This document shows, one piece after another, positions 33,679 through 45,343 of a stretch of DNA of 64,000 nt (its first letter is position 1; every line of letters begins with the position of its first letter). Below the pieces are notes generated by a model. It had not been told where the DNA came from and searched no databases. It saw nothing but the letters and a program-made list of their open reading frames with translations. The DNA lies in the NCBI RefSeq assembly GCF_041911615.1, contig NZ_JAYROR010000015.1:1-64000 (forward strand), written 5' to 3'. The stretch is from Zoogloea sp041911615 (GTDB taxonomy: Bacteria; Pseudomonadota; Gammaproteobacteria; Burkholderiales; Rhodocyclaceae). The position numbers and the translations under genes were made by a program.

Positions 33679-35031
33679 TCAATGGGTGGCGGGGGGCGGC
33701 GTGACGCTTTCCGCGAGGCGGACGAGACGCCGGCGCACCAGACCGATGTGTTCGCGCAGGGTGTACAGCTCGTTGCTGAAGGCCAGCGGCAGCTTGCGGT
33801 GGGCGGCGCGCTGCTCGATGCGGTCGAGCCGGGCGAGGAAGGCGGCGAGCGCGGCGGGCGTGCGGGCGGCCTCGGGAGTGGCGTCGATCTCGGCTTCGAG
33901 GTATTTCAACTCGCCGTACCAGCGGTACACCCGCGAGCGCATGCGCCAGTTGTAGAGGCCGGGCAGCACCTTGGAGAGCGGCAGCACCACCGCGATCAAC
34001 GGCAGGATCATGACGAACAGGCGGTCGATCAGGACCGCCAGCCAGAAGGGCAGGTAGCGTTGCAGCAGCGGCGGGCCGGATTCGTAGAAGCGCTGGGCCA
34101 TGGGGTGCAGCGGCAGGGCGTGGTCGTGGGGGGTGGGAAAGGCGTTGGCGGCCTGGAGCAGGCCGGGCGGGCTGTGCAGCTCGCGGGCGTGCTTGAGGAG
34201 CAGGGTGACGATGGCCGGGTGGATGTCGGCCTTGACGACGAGGTTGGCGGTGGCGGCGACGAGGTGGATGTCGCGCGGTGGGCGGTCGCCGCCGATGTCG
34301 AGGGCGCCGCGGGGCAGGGTGACCTTCACGAGATGCGGGAAGTGGCGCACGTAGCCGTCGGCCTGGGCGAAGTCGAGCAGGCTGATGCCTTCGGCGTGAA
34401 GCAGGGCGTCCACCACCGGCGCCTGGGGCGCGCCGACGACGAAGAAGGCGTCCACGTCGCCCTGCCTGAGGGCCGTGACGGCCTCCATGCCCCCGATGGC
34501 GACGAGGGTGGGGTCGTGGGTCTGGAAGCCGTTGGCCGACAGCAGTTGCAGCGCGAAGAGCTGGGCGCCGCTGCCCGGCACGCCGATGGCGAGGCGCTTG
34601 CCCTTGAACTGGTCGATGCGTTCCAGCGCCTCGCGGCCGCGGTAGAACACCCATACGGGTTCGAGGTACATGCTGCCGAGGGTGGCGAGGTCTTCGGCGT
34701 CGGGTTCGTTGGCGATGCCACCCTGCACGAAGCCCACGTCGACACTGTCGTCGGTCTTGAGGCGGCGCAGGTTCTCGACGGCGCCGCTGGAGGGGCGCAG
34801 CTCGACCTCGATGCCTTCCTGGGCGAGCTTCTCCCGGTAGCGCTCGCCGAAATAGTGGTAGGCGCCTCCCGCCGCGCCGGTGCTGAAGACGATCTTCTTG
34901 GGCGGCGCCGGCCGCACGAACTGCCAGGCCAGCACGAAGGCGCCGGCGATCAGCAGCAGGGCGGGCAACGCCAGGGTCAGCAGGTCGCGCAGGTTGCGGG
35001 TGTCGGCGGAGTCGGAGGGGGTGCGGCGCAT
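33679..35031 (-). CDS. Membrane-anchored TAXI-family TRAP solute-binding protein
   Basis: The product is 450 aa from ATG 35031. A TM anchor lies at about 20-40. A TAXI-type binding domain (about 48-330) has IVFSTGAAGGAYHYFGERYREKL, VDVGFVQGG, RLAIGVPGSGAQLFALQLL and AIGGMEAVTALRQGDVDAFFVVG. Two further hydrophobic segments follow (about 340-385, LIDRLFVMILPLIAVVLPL) with a cytoplasmic helical tail (about 390-450). Normal TAXI proteins are free periplasmic binders for a TRAP transporter. No TRAP permease is near and this form is tethered at both ends, so it may be a sensor or serve a distant permease. Confidence 0.86.
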   Translation of the reverse strand: MRRTPSDSADTRNLRDLLTLALPALLLIAGAFVLAWQFVRPAPPKKIVFSTGAAGGAYHYFGERYREKLAQEGIEVELRPSSGAVENLRRLKTDDSVDVGFVQGGIANEPDAEDLATLGSMYLEPVWVFYRGREALERIDQFKGKRLAIGVPGSGAQLFALQLLSANGFQTHDPTLVAIGGMEAVTALRQGDVDAFFVVGAPQAPVVDALLHAEGISLLDFAQADGYVRHFPHLVKVTLPRGALDIGGDRPPRDIHLVAATANLVVKADIHPAIVTLLLKHARELHSPPGLLQAANAFPTPHDHALPLHPMAQRFYESGPPLLQRYLPFWLAVLIDRLFVMILPLIAVVLPLSKVLPGLYNWRMRSRVYRWYGELKYLEAEIDATPEAARTPAALAAFLARLDRIEQRAAHRKLPLAFSNELYTLREHIGLVRRRLVRLAESVTPPPATH

Positions 35032-35253
35032 GATGGCGTTGGCGTGCGGGCGGCCCGGCGGGTCGAGGCTTGGGGGGCGAATCTTACCGCGCCGGCGGGC
35101 TGGCCGTGGGCGCGCCGGCCCATGATCGCCGGATGGGGCTGGCGGCTGGCGGGGCGATGCCGGCGGCCGGTGGCGTGGTCGGCCTGCCTTTTGTCGGCCG
35201 GCAATCTCCGGTACATTGCGCCCCCGGCTTTGAAACACAAGGATTTTTCCCCG

Positions 35254-36228
35254 ATGACCCGCCTCCTGCTGGCGCCGATGGAAGGCCTCGCGGACGACGT
35301 TCTGCGCGAGGTGCTGACCCGCGTGCCGGGCTACGACCATGCGGTGACCGAGTTCGTGCGCGTTTCCGGCACGCGGTTGCCCCGGCGCGCCTTCGTTCGC
35401 ACCGCGCCCGAGCTGACGACCGGCAGCCGCACCGGCAGCGGAACGCCGGTGCGGGTCCAGCTGCTGGGCTCGGACCCGGCGTGCATGGCCGACAACGCGG
35501 CGCAACTGGCGCGCCTGGCGCCGGCGGGCATCGACCTCAACTTCGGATGCCCGGCGCCGCTGGTCAATCGGCATGGCGGCGGCGCGGCGCTGCTCGACGA
35601 GCCGGAGCGCCTCTACGCGATTGCCTGCGCGGTGCGCGCGGCGGTGCCGCGGTCGATTCCGTTCACCGCCAAGATGCGTCTGGGGGTGGCGGATACGGCC
35701 CGGGCCCTGGATTGCGGCCGCGCGCTGGCCGACGGTGGGGTGGAGGGGCTGGTGGTCCATGCCCGCACCAAGAACGACGGCTACCGTCCGCCGGCCCATT
35801 GGGAATGGGTGGGGCGCATCGCCGACGTGGTGGTGGTGCCGGTGGTGGCCAACGGCGAGGTGTGGAACGAGGACGACTGGCGGCGCTGCCGGGCGGTGAG
35901 CGGCGCTCGCGACGTGATGCTGGGCCGCGGCGCGGTGGCCGACCCGTTCCTGGTGCGGCGCATCCGCGCGGGCGGCGAGGCGCCGGTGGACCGCGACGCG
36001 GAGTGGGCCGAGTTGCTGCCGCTGATCGGGGAGTTCTGGCGCCGGGTGCTGGCCAAGGTGGAGTCGCGCCATGCGCCGGGGCGGCTCAAGCAGTGGCTGG
36101 GGCTGATGCGGCGCAACTTTCCGGCGGCAGAACGGCTGTACGCGGAGCTGCGGGCGCTCAAGGACGCGCCGGCGGTGAGCCACCTGCTGGCGCGTCACGG
36201 CGTTCCGGTGCTGTTGGCCGCCGCGTAG
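35254..36228 (+). CDS. dusC: tRNA dihydrouridine(16) synthase DusC
   Basis: The product is a 324-aa FMN enzyme that reduces U16 of tRNA. It begins MTRLLLAPMEGLADDVLREV. Other motifs are VRVQLLGSDP, DLNFGCPAPLVNRHGGGAALL (catalytic Cys in FGCPAP), VHARTKNDGYRPPAHW and VANGEVWNEDDW; the VH.RTK.DGY segment and length support DusC over DusA/B. The reading frame remains open far upstream across xpt and the TAXI gene, but only the part from ATG 35254 is Dus. It is followed by the methyltransferase gene after nine bases. Confidence 0.92.
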   Translation: MTRLLLAPMEGLADDVLREVLTRVPGYDHAVTEFVRVSGTRLPRRAFVRTAPELTTGSRTGSGTPVRVQLLGSDPACMADNAAQLARLAPAGIDLNFGCPAPLVNRHGGGAALLDEPERLYAIACAVRAAVPRSIPFTAKMRLGVADTARALDCGRALADGGVEGLVVHARTKNDGYRPPAHWEWVGRIADVVVVPVVANGEVWNEDDWRRCRAVSGARDVMLGRGAVADPFLVRRIRAGGEAPVDRDAEWAELLPLIGEFWRRVLAKVESRHAPGRLKQWLGLMRRNFPAAERLYAELRALKDAPAVSHLLARHGVPVLLAAA

Positions 36229-36237
36229 AATTGCGGG

Positions 36238-36929
36238 ATGTACGCCAATTCGAAGATTCCCGAGAGCGCCCAGCAGGGCGTTCATGAAAACCTCGTCGAA
36301 CGGGTCGCGAAGCACGCCCGTTCCGATTTCCGCAAACCCTGCCTCGATTACAACAAGGCCGCCTTCGAGGCCAGCCTCGCGGGCTGGGACGGCAAGGCGC
36401 CGCTGATCCTCGACGCCGGCTGCGGCGTGGGACACAGCACGATCCAGCTGGCACGGGCGTTTCCCGATCACTGGGTGATCGGCGTCGATCAGTCCGAAGA
36501 CCGCCTGACCCGCAAGAAGCCCTACCCGGACGCCCTGCTGCCGAAGAACATGGTCTTCGTGCGGGCCGATCTGGTGGATTACTGGCGCCTCATGTCCGAT
36601 GCCGGCATCCGCCTGGCGCGGCATTACATCCTGTACCCGAACCCCTGGCCGAAGATCGGCCACCTGACCCGGCGCTGGCACGCCCACCCGGTGTTTCCGT
36701 TCGTGCCGCGGCTGGGGGGACGGCTGGAATGTCGCAGTAACTGGAACATTTATGTGGAAGAATTCGCCGTCGCGCTGGGGCTGCTCACCGGTCGTGAGGT
36801 GGGTTGGGAGGCCTTCGAGGCGCCCGTTCCGCTGACCCCTTTCGAACGCAAGTACCGGGATTCCGGCCAGACCCTTTACCGGTGTGTGGTGGAGTTCGAT
36901 CGCCAACCCAACCTGGAGCAAGACCCGTC

Positions 36930-36933
<4 letters not shown>
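36238..36933 (+). CDS. TrmB-like tRNA (guanine-N7) methyltransferase
   Basis: The product is 231 aa. The SAM-binding motif is ILDAGCGVGHSTIQLARAFPD and the TrmB-type catalytic loop is YPNPWPKIGHLTRRWHAHP. The end PLTPFERKYRDSGQTLYRC matches the TrmB T-x-(F/Y)E-x(K/R) tail. It is probably a TrmB-family enzyme acting on tRNA G46 or a related site. The N-terminus (residues 1-35) differs from canonical TrmB, so it may be a paralogue; whether another trmB exists lies outside the window. It sits between dusC, another tRNA-modifying gene, and a SEC-C protein that overlaps its stop. Confidence 0.83.
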
Positions 36934-37646
<713 letters not shown>

Positions 37647-37683
37647 TCGGGTCGGCCGCGGTGCGGCCCGGGCGCCGCGCGCG

Positions 37684-39630
37684 GTGAAGTACCGCGGCGA
37701 GATCGATGGGCTGCGCGCGGTCGCAGTCCTGCCGGTGATCCTCTTCCACGCCGGCTTCGGGCTGTTCGGCGGGGGCTACGTGGGGGTGGATGTGTTCTTC
37801 GTGATCAGCGGTTACCTGATCACGCGCATCCTGCTGGCGGAGCTGTCGGCGGGGCATTTCACGCTGGTCGGCTTCTACGAGCGACGGGCGCGGCGCATCC
37901 TGCCGGCGCTCTTCGTGGTGATGCTGGCCTGCCTGCCGTTCGCGTGGTCGTGGCTGGCGCCGGGCGAGATGCTGCGCTTCTGCAACAGTCTGATCGGCGT
38001 TTCGCTGTTCGCGTCGAACATCGTGTTCTGGCGCGAGAGCGGCTATTTCGACACCTCGGCCGAACTCAAGCCGCTGCTCCACACCTGGAGCCTGGCCGTC
38101 GAGGAGCAGTACTACCTCTTCTTTCCGCTGCTGCTGATGGCGGCCTGGCGGCTCGGGCCGCGGCGCATCGCCGTGCTCCTGGGCGGGGCGCTGCTGGCGA
38201 GCCTGCTGCTGGCCGAGTGGGTGCTGCGCCGCGATGCCACCGCCGCCTACTATCTGCTGCCGACCCGCGGCTGGGAGCTGCTGGCCGGGGCGCTGACGGC
38301 CGTGGTGCTCGCGGCGCGGGCCGGCGCGAGCGGCGCACTGGAGCCGCGCGACCGCCGTGTCGCCGAGCTGGCGAGCCTGGCCGGGCTGGCGGCGGTGTTG
38401 GGCGCAGTATTCCTGTTCGACCGCCAGACGCCGTTTCCGGGCTTCTGGGCGGCGCTGCCGGTGGCCGGCACGGCGCTGCTGGTGCTGTTCGCATCGCCCG
38501 CGACCCGGGTCGGGGCCTTGCTCGGCAATCGCTTCCTGGTCGGCATCGGGCTGCTGAGCTACAGCGCTTACCTGTGGCACCAGCCGCTACTGGCCTTCGC
38601 GCGGGTGCGCAGCGTCGAGGCCCCGGGCGCGGCGACGATGGCCGGGCTGGCGCTCGCGTCGCTGGCCCTGGCCTACTTGACGTGGCGTTTCGTCGAGCGC
38701 CCCTTCCGCAACCGGCGGACGGTACCGCGACGGGCGGTGTTCGTGCTGAGCGGGGTGTGCCTGCTAGGTTTCATCGCGCTGGGGCAGGGCGGGCGGATGA
38801 GCGGCGGCTACGTGTCGGCGCGGCTCGGAGAACGGCAGATCGCCCTGCGCCAGACGGCCTTGCCGAGCCCGAAGCGCGAGGCGTGCCACACCCTCGACAG
38901 CGCCGACTTTCCGCCGCCATCCGCGGCGTGCAGCTACTTCGGACCCGACGTGCGCTGGGCGGTGTTCGGCGACAGCCACGCGGTCGAGCTCGCCTACGCT
39001 CTGGCCGAGGGGCTGCGTCCGGCCGGGCAGGGCGTCAAACATCTGAGCTTCAGCGGCTGCGGACCGCTGTTCGGACGAACCGACCTCGACACCCCGTGCC
39101 GCCGCTGGAGCGACGCCGCGCTCGACTACCTGCTGGCGACGCCGTCGATCCGTACCGTGGTGGTGAGCTACCGGATGAACCTGCACCTGTTCGGCGAGCA
39201 CGAGGGCGTCTATCCGGCGCTGCCCGATGCGGTGCCGGCAGCCGAGCGGGCGCGTCTGTGGCGGGCCTACGTGACGATGCTTGAACGCCTCGTGGCGGCG
39301 GGCAAGCAGGTGGTGGTAGTGCTGCAGGCGCCCGAACTGCGCAAGGGCATCGACGATCTCGCGCTGGTCGAGGGCGAGCGCGATGCCATCGTCGGTGTGC
39401 CGCGTGCCTGGTGGGAAGCCCGCCAGGCCTTCGTGCGCAGCCATCTGACCGAGCTGCCGCCCGGGGTGACGGTGGTCGACCCCGCCGAGCTGTTCTGCGA
39501 CGCCGACAAGTGCTACGCGGCCCGGGGTGGCGCAGCCGATTATTTCGACGACGATCATTTGTCGATGCACGGCGCACAGCGGCTCGCCGGGCGCATCCTG
39601 AACCTGCCGGGGCCCGTTCCGGCCCCCTGA
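37684..39630 (+). CDS. OafA/YrhL-type O-acyltransferase with SGNH domain
   Basis: The product is 648 aa from GTG 37684. An acyltransferase-3 membrane domain with about ten TM segments spans about 1-360: KYRGEIDGLRAVAVLPVILFHAG, YVGVDVFFVISGYLITRIL, RRARRILPALF, HTWSLAVEEQYYLFFPLLL. A periplasmic SGNH hydrolase-like domain (about 395-640) carries FGDSH (Ser) and DDDHLSMHG (Asp, His). The layout is that of enzymes acetylating O-antigen, peptidoglycan or other glycans. No surface polysaccharide locus adjoins it, so the acceptor is unknown. Confidence 0.92.
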   Translation: MKYRGEIDGLRAVAVLPVILFHAGFGLFGGGYVGVDVFFVISGYLITRILLAELSAGHFTLVGFYERRARRILPALFVVMLACLPFAWSWLAPGEMLRFCNSLIGVSLFASNIVFWRESGYFDTSAELKPLLHTWSLAVEEQYYLFFPLLLMAAWRLGPRRIAVLLGGALLASLLLAEWVLRRDATAAYYLLPTRGWELLAGALTAVVLAARAGASGALEPRDRRVAELASLAGLAAVLGAVFLFDRQTPFPGFWAALPVAGTALLVLFASPATRVGALLGNRFLVGIGLLSYSAYLWHQPLLAFARVRSVEAPGAATMAGLALASLALAYLTWRFVERPFRNRRTVPRRAVFVLSGVCLLGFIALGQGGRMSGGYVSARLGERQIALRQTALPSPKREACHTLDSADFPPPSAACSYFGPDVRWAVFGDSHAVELAYALAEGLRPAGQGVKHLSFSGCGPLFGRTDLDTPCRRWSDAALDYLLATPSIRTVVVSYRMNLHLFGEHEGVYPALPDAVPAAERARLWRAYVTMLERLVAAGKQVVVVLQAPELRKGIDDLALVEGERDAIVGVPRAWWEARQAFVRSHLTELPPGVTVVDPAELFCDADKCYAARGGAADYFDDDHLSMHGAQRLAGRILNLPGPVPAP

Positions 39631-39646
39631 CCGTGGAGTGAATCGA

Positions 39647-39979
39647 GTGGCCGATCCCTGCTTGAGTTGTGGCGCGTGTTGCGCGAGTTTTCGGGTGGAT
39701 TTCCATGTCTCCGACCTGGAGAACCAGCCGGGCGGATGCGTGCCGCCGAACCTGACGGTGCCCGTCACCGCCACCCTGGTGCGCATGCGCGGCACCGATG
39801 ACGGACCGCCCCGGTGCATCGCCCTGGAAGGGGAGATTGGCGGTGCGGTGCGCTGCACGATCTACGACCGCCGCCCCGGCCCGTGCCGCGACTTCGCGCC
39901 CTTCGCGGCACTGGGCATCGGGGACGAAGGCTGCGCCCGCGCCCGTCGTCGCCATGGCATGAAACCGCTCGACGAGTGA
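39647..39979 (+). CDS. YkgJ family cysteine-cluster protein
   Basis: The product is 110 aa from GTG 39647, which has GGAG eight bases upstream; a GTG at 39638 is possible but overlaps that site. Cysteine motifs CLSCGACCASF, RCIALEG, VRCTIYDRRPGPCRDF and GCARAR match the YkgJ zinc/iron-chelating family. The function of the family is unknown; one proposal is handling of a metal centre. It stands alone, eight to sixteen bases after the acyltransferase gene, with which it may be co-transcribed. Confidence 0.88.
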   Translation: MADPCLSCGACCASFRVDFHVSDLENQPGGCVPPNLTVPVTATLVRMRGTDDGPPRCIALEGEIGGAVRCTIYDRRPGPCRDFAPFAALGIGDEGCARARRRHGMKPLDE

Positions 39980-40085
39980 TTTTGTGCCCGAAATCCGCGC
40001 GACGTGACAGTTAGATACATTTCGACCGCCCGGGATGTGACGGAGCAGCTTAGTCTTTCACTTTTACAACCAGAAGGAGCGACAC

Positions 40086-40574
40086 ATGGGTTTGCTGAGT
40101 TTCGTACGTGAAGCAGGTGAAAAGCTGTTCGGTCGCAAGGACGTGGAGGCCGCCGCCGCCGAGCCGAGCGCCGCCGACAAGCTGGCCGATCTCAACCAGA
40201 AGGCTGCCGCCGCCATCGTCGCCTACATCGACAAGCAGGGCCTCGACACCAGCGCCCTGCGGGTGAGTTTCGACGGCGTGAGCAGCACCGTCACCGTTGC
40301 GGGCACCGTCGCCGACCAGGCGACCAAGGAGAAAGTGCTGTTGTGCTGCGGCAACGTGGATGGCGTGGACAAGGTGGACGACCAGCTCGGCGTCACCAAT
40401 CCCGAGCCGCCGGCACAGTTCCACACCGTGGTGCGCGGCGACACCCTGTCGGCCATCGCCAAGACCTACTATGGCAACGCCAATGCCTACATGAAGATCT
40501 TCGAGGCCAACAAGCCGATGCTTGGTCACCCGGACAAGATCTACCCGGGCCAGGTGCTGCGCATTCCGGCCTGA
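40086..40574 (+). CDS. BON-LysM protein (Kbp/YgaU family)
   Basis: The product is 162 aa. The BON domain (about 35-105; VTVAGTVADQATKEKVLLCCGNVDGVDKV) is followed by a LysM domain (about 110-161; FHTVVRGDTLSAIAKTYYG, YPGQVLRIPA). This is the layout of E. coli Kbp, a cytoplasmic potassium-binding protein induced by osmotic stress. No signal peptide is visible. A GGAG ribosome site lies at 40075-40078. It is a stand-alone gene. Confidence 0.9.
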   Translation: MGLLSFVREAGEKLFGRKDVEAAAAEPSAADKLADLNQKAAAAIVAYIDKQGLDTSALRVSFDGVSSTVTVAGTVADQATKEKVLLCCGNVDGVDKVDDQLGVTNPEPPAQFHTVVRGDTLSAIAKTYYGNANAYMKIFEANKPMLGHPDKIYPGQVLRIPA

Positions 40575-40683
40575 ATCGTGCCGTAGCGGCCGCCGGCGGG
40601 CGGCCCGGATTGGCGGATTGGGTCGGCTCTGACACAATCCGCCGCTCCTTTCACATTTCCGTCACAGACCGGAGCCCGCCATC

Positions 40684-40902
40684 ATGACCATCCGTTTCCC
40701 CGTTGAAGGCGAATTCATCCAGCTCGACCAACTGCTGAAGGCTGCCGGGCTGTGCGGTTCGGGCGGTGAGGCGAAGCAGCGCGTCGCCGACGGCGTGGTG
40801 TTCGTGGATGGCGAGATCGAGAACCGCAAGCGGGCCAAATTGCGTCCGGGCCAGCGCATCGAGTTCGCCGGCGAGACCATCGAGCTGGTCGCCGCGGGCT
40901 GA
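40684..40902 (+). CDS. S4-domain RNA-binding protein (YbcJ-like)
   Basis: The product is 72 aa and consists of the S4 fold alone: FIQLDQLLKAAGLCGSGGEAKQRV, VFVDGEIENRKRAKLRPGQRIEFAG. The group binds structured RNA; a specific target is unknown. The segment AGLCGSGGEAK is typical of the YbcJ subfamily. It is followed by a GC-rich hairpin and the convergent GST gene. Confidence 0.91.
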   Translation: MTIRFPVEGEFIQLDQLLKAAGLCGSGGEAKQRVADGVVFVDGEIENRKRAKLRPGQRIEFAGETIELVAAG

Positions 40903-40926
40903 CCCGTCCCGGGCCGGCCCGCTCGT

Positions 40927-40946
40927 CCCCGGACGGACGTCCGGGG
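40927..40946. terminator. Hairpin between convergent S4 and GST genes
   Basis: An 8-bp GC-rich stem CCCCGGAC / GTCCGGGG (40927-40934 and 40939-40946) with a four-base loop lies between the stops at 40902 and 40957. The plus-strand exit is T-rich only after several bases. Confidence 0.5.
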
Positions 40947-40956
40947 CGATTCCGTC

Positions 40957-41565
40957 TTATTTCAGCAGACCTTCGGCCTTCAGTGCAGCCTGCACGGCCG
41001 GACGTGCCTGGATGCGCTCGACGAAGGCGCCGAGGCTCGGCCATGCGCCGATGTCGACGCCCACGAAGCCGGTCCACCCGAGCACCGTGAAGAGATAGGC
41101 GTCGGCCACCGAGAAGGTGTCGCCCAGCAGATAGGGCTTGGCTTCGAGCGCGGCGGCGGCGATCGGCAGGCGACGGGCCAGCAGCGCGCGGGCGGCGTTC
41201 TTCATGTCGTCGGTGGCGGCCGGGTTGAACAGCGGGCTGAAGTTCTTGTGCAGCTCGGTGCCGATGAAGGTGAGCCATTCCTGCAGGCGGGCGCGGGCCA
41301 GTGTGCCGCACGGCGGGGCGAGCTGCTTTTCGGGCACCAGATCGGCGACGTACTGGATGATGGCCGGGCCTTCGGTGAGCACCTCGCCGTCGTCGAGCTG
41401 CAGCGCGGGCACGTAACCTTTGGGGTTGATGGCGCTGTAGTCGCCGCCGGAGGCGAGTTCCTTGGTGCGCAGATTGACTTTCTCGAGGGTGACGTCGAAG
41501 CCGGCTTCGCGCAGTACGATGTGGGGCGACAGCGAGCAGACGCCGGGGGCGTAGTAGAGCTTCAT
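40957..41565 (-). CDS. Glutathione S-transferase (beta class, GstA-like)
   Basis: The product is 202 aa. The N-terminal thioredoxin-like domain begins MKLYYAPGVCSLSPHIVLREAG, where Cys10 is the beta-class catalytic residue. GYVPALQLDDGEVLTEGPAIIQYVADL is the glutathione-binding segment. The helical C-domain has LGDTFSVADAYLFTVLGWT. It could conjugate electrophiles or reduce disulfides. It lies 22 bases downstream of... the YchJ gene is upstream on the same strand (start 41973, end 41587), so they are adjacent and co-oriented. Confidence 0.92.
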   Translation of the reverse strand: MKLYYAPGVCSLSPHIVLREAGFDVTLEKVNLRTKELASGGDYSAINPKGYVPALQLDDGEVLTEGPAIIQYVADLVPEKQLAPPCGTLARARLQEWLTFIGTELHKNFSPLFNPAATDDMKNAARALLARRLPIAAAALEAKPYLLGDTFSVADAYLFTVLGWTGFVGVDIGAWPSLGAFVERIQARPAVQAALKAEGLLK

Positions 41566-41586
41566 GGGTGGTCTCCTGGGGTGGTG

Positions 41587-41973
41587 TCAGTCCGGGTGGA
41601 TGTCCCCGGTGGTGTAATGCCAGCGTTCGCCGAGGCGCACGAAGCGGCTGGTTTCGTGAAGACGGTGGGCGCGGCCGCCAATCTTGTAGCGGGCGACGAA
41701 TTCGACGAGGGCGTGGGTGGCGTCCTCCTGGTGGTGACGCTTGATCGCGAGGCCCAGCCACTTGGTGGGCGGCTCGTCGGCGAGCCGTAGCTCGTTGGGG
41801 CGGAAGTCCGGGTGCCAGGTGGCCAGCAGGTAACCCTCGCGGCCGAGCGTGAAGGCCGTGTAGCGGGAGCGCATCAGCGCCTCGGCGGTGGGTGCCGGGG
41901 TGTCGGAGTCGAGGTAGCGTCCGCAGCAGTCGGCGTAGCCGGACGCGTTACCGCAGGGGCAGGGCAGGGCCAT
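41587..41973 (-). CDS. YchJ family SEC-C protein (UPF0225)
   Basis: The product is 128 aa from ATG 41973. It begins MALPCPCGNASGYADCCGRY, a SEC-C zinc motif at the N-terminus. A NTF2-like domain follows (RSRYTAFTLGREGYLLATWHP, VEFVARYK, FVRLGERWHYTTGD). Family members carry a pair of zinc motifs and have no defined reaction. An open frame continues upstream in the same phase but lies in the antisense of the histidine kinase gene and lacks YchJ features. Confidence 0.9.
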   Translation of the reverse strand: MALPCPCGNASGYADCCGRYLDSDTPAPTAEALMRSRYTAFTLGREGYLLATWHPDFRPNELRLADEPPTKWLGLAIKRHHQEDATHALVEFVARYKIGGRAHRLHETSRFVRLGERWHYTTGDIHPD

Positions 41974-42184
41974 GAAGGGTCGTCGGGCAAGGTGGTGGCG
42001 CATTCTGGAATGCCTCGCCGATCGCCGCAAGCCAAAATGGGCCCCGACACTGGAGAGTTCGCTGCCGTTGCCGTTATCCGTGGTTGGAGATCGGCGGCGG
42101 GTCGGAGGCGATCCGGACCGCCGGCCGGGAACGAAACACCCCGGGGAGGGTGCGGTGCGGACGAAGTCTGGGGATGGGGCTGCA

Positions 42185-44734
<2,550 letters not shown>

Positions 44735-44744
44735 GCATCCTTCC

Positions 44745-45122
44745 ATGAGCGATTCGCCCACTCCATCCCAGAAACGGGTGCTCGTCGTCGACGACAACGC
44801 GATCAACCGGCGGCTCGCCATCGCCTTCGTCACCCGCTTAGGCTACGCCACCGACCAGGCCGAGGACGGTCCGGCCGCGCTCGGCAAACTCGGCGAGGGG
44901 CCGTTCGACATTGTCTTCCTCGACATCAGCATGCCCGGCATGTCGGGCGAGGAAGTGCTCGCGCGGATCAGGGCCGACGGCCGGTTCGGCGGCCTGCGCG
45001 TCATCGCCTATACTGCCCATGCGCTGCCCGAAGAAAAGCAGCGCCTGATCGACGCCGGCTTCGACGACCTCCTCATCAAGCCGATCACCCTCAGTGCCGT
45101 CGAGCGCATCCTGGCTGCCTGA
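44745..45122 (+). CDS. Single-domain response regulator
   Basis: The product is 125 aa, a bare receiver: VLVVDDN (acidic pair at 16-17), phospho-acceptor Asp60 in IVFLDISMPGMSG, AYTAHAL (Thr) and LIKPITLSA (Lys). There is no output domain, so it must act by contact with another protein or in a phosphorelay. The adjacent kinase is its likely donor. It precedes acnB by 220 bases of regulatory DNA. Confidence 0.9.
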   Translation: MSDSPTPSQKRVLVVDDNAINRRLAIAFVTRLGYATDQAEDGPAALGKLGEGPFDIVFLDISMPGMSGEEVLARIRADGRFGGLRVIAYTAHALPEEKQRLIDAGFDDLLIKPITLSAVERILAA

Positions 45123-45172
45123 GGCAGGGCGCAGCAGCGCCCGGGAGCCGTTGAACTTGTGGGAAGATTTGA

Positions 45173-45190
45173 ATTGTGCGTTCGCACAAT
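45173..45190. promoter_or_regulatory. 18-bp perfect palindrome upstream of acnB (probable operator)
   Basis: ATTGTGCGTTCGCACAAT reads the same on both strands (8-2-8 dyad). It ends 16 bases before a consensus TATAAT (45207-45212), so it covers the -35 region of the likely acnB promoter. A dimeric regulator could bind there; its identity is unknown. Confidence 0.6.
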
Positions 45191-45206
45191 CGAAGGCATT
45201 TTAAAA

Positions 45207-45212
45207 TATAAT
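45207..45212 (+). promoter_or_regulatory. -10 box of the acnB promoter
   Basis: TATAAT lies in an A/T-rich stretch (45201-45221) that stands out from the GC-rich surroundings. No consensus -35 is seen, as expected for a promoter controlled through the overlapping palindrome. The leader to the acnB ATG would be about 125 bases. Confidence 0.55.
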
Positions 45213-45343
45213 ATATATAAGACTTGGCGTCGTCAGACAAAAACCAAAGGCCGGTCTGTGAGGGAGACGCGTGCCGGGCCGCGACGGTCCGCCGCGAAGA
45301 CAGCATCACCGTAATGTAACCATCGTCTAGGAAGGATCTACCC

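Noticed and set aside
32944..36228. A very long plus-strand open frame that continues upstream of dusC
   Set aside because: Only the part from 35254 is DusC; the rest is antisense to xpt and the TAXI gene, with composition typical of GC-rich shadow frames.
33679..36921. A long minus-strand open frame extending the TAXI gene upstream across dusC
   Set aside because: Residues before the ATG at 35031 have no family features and overlap dusC on the opposite strand.
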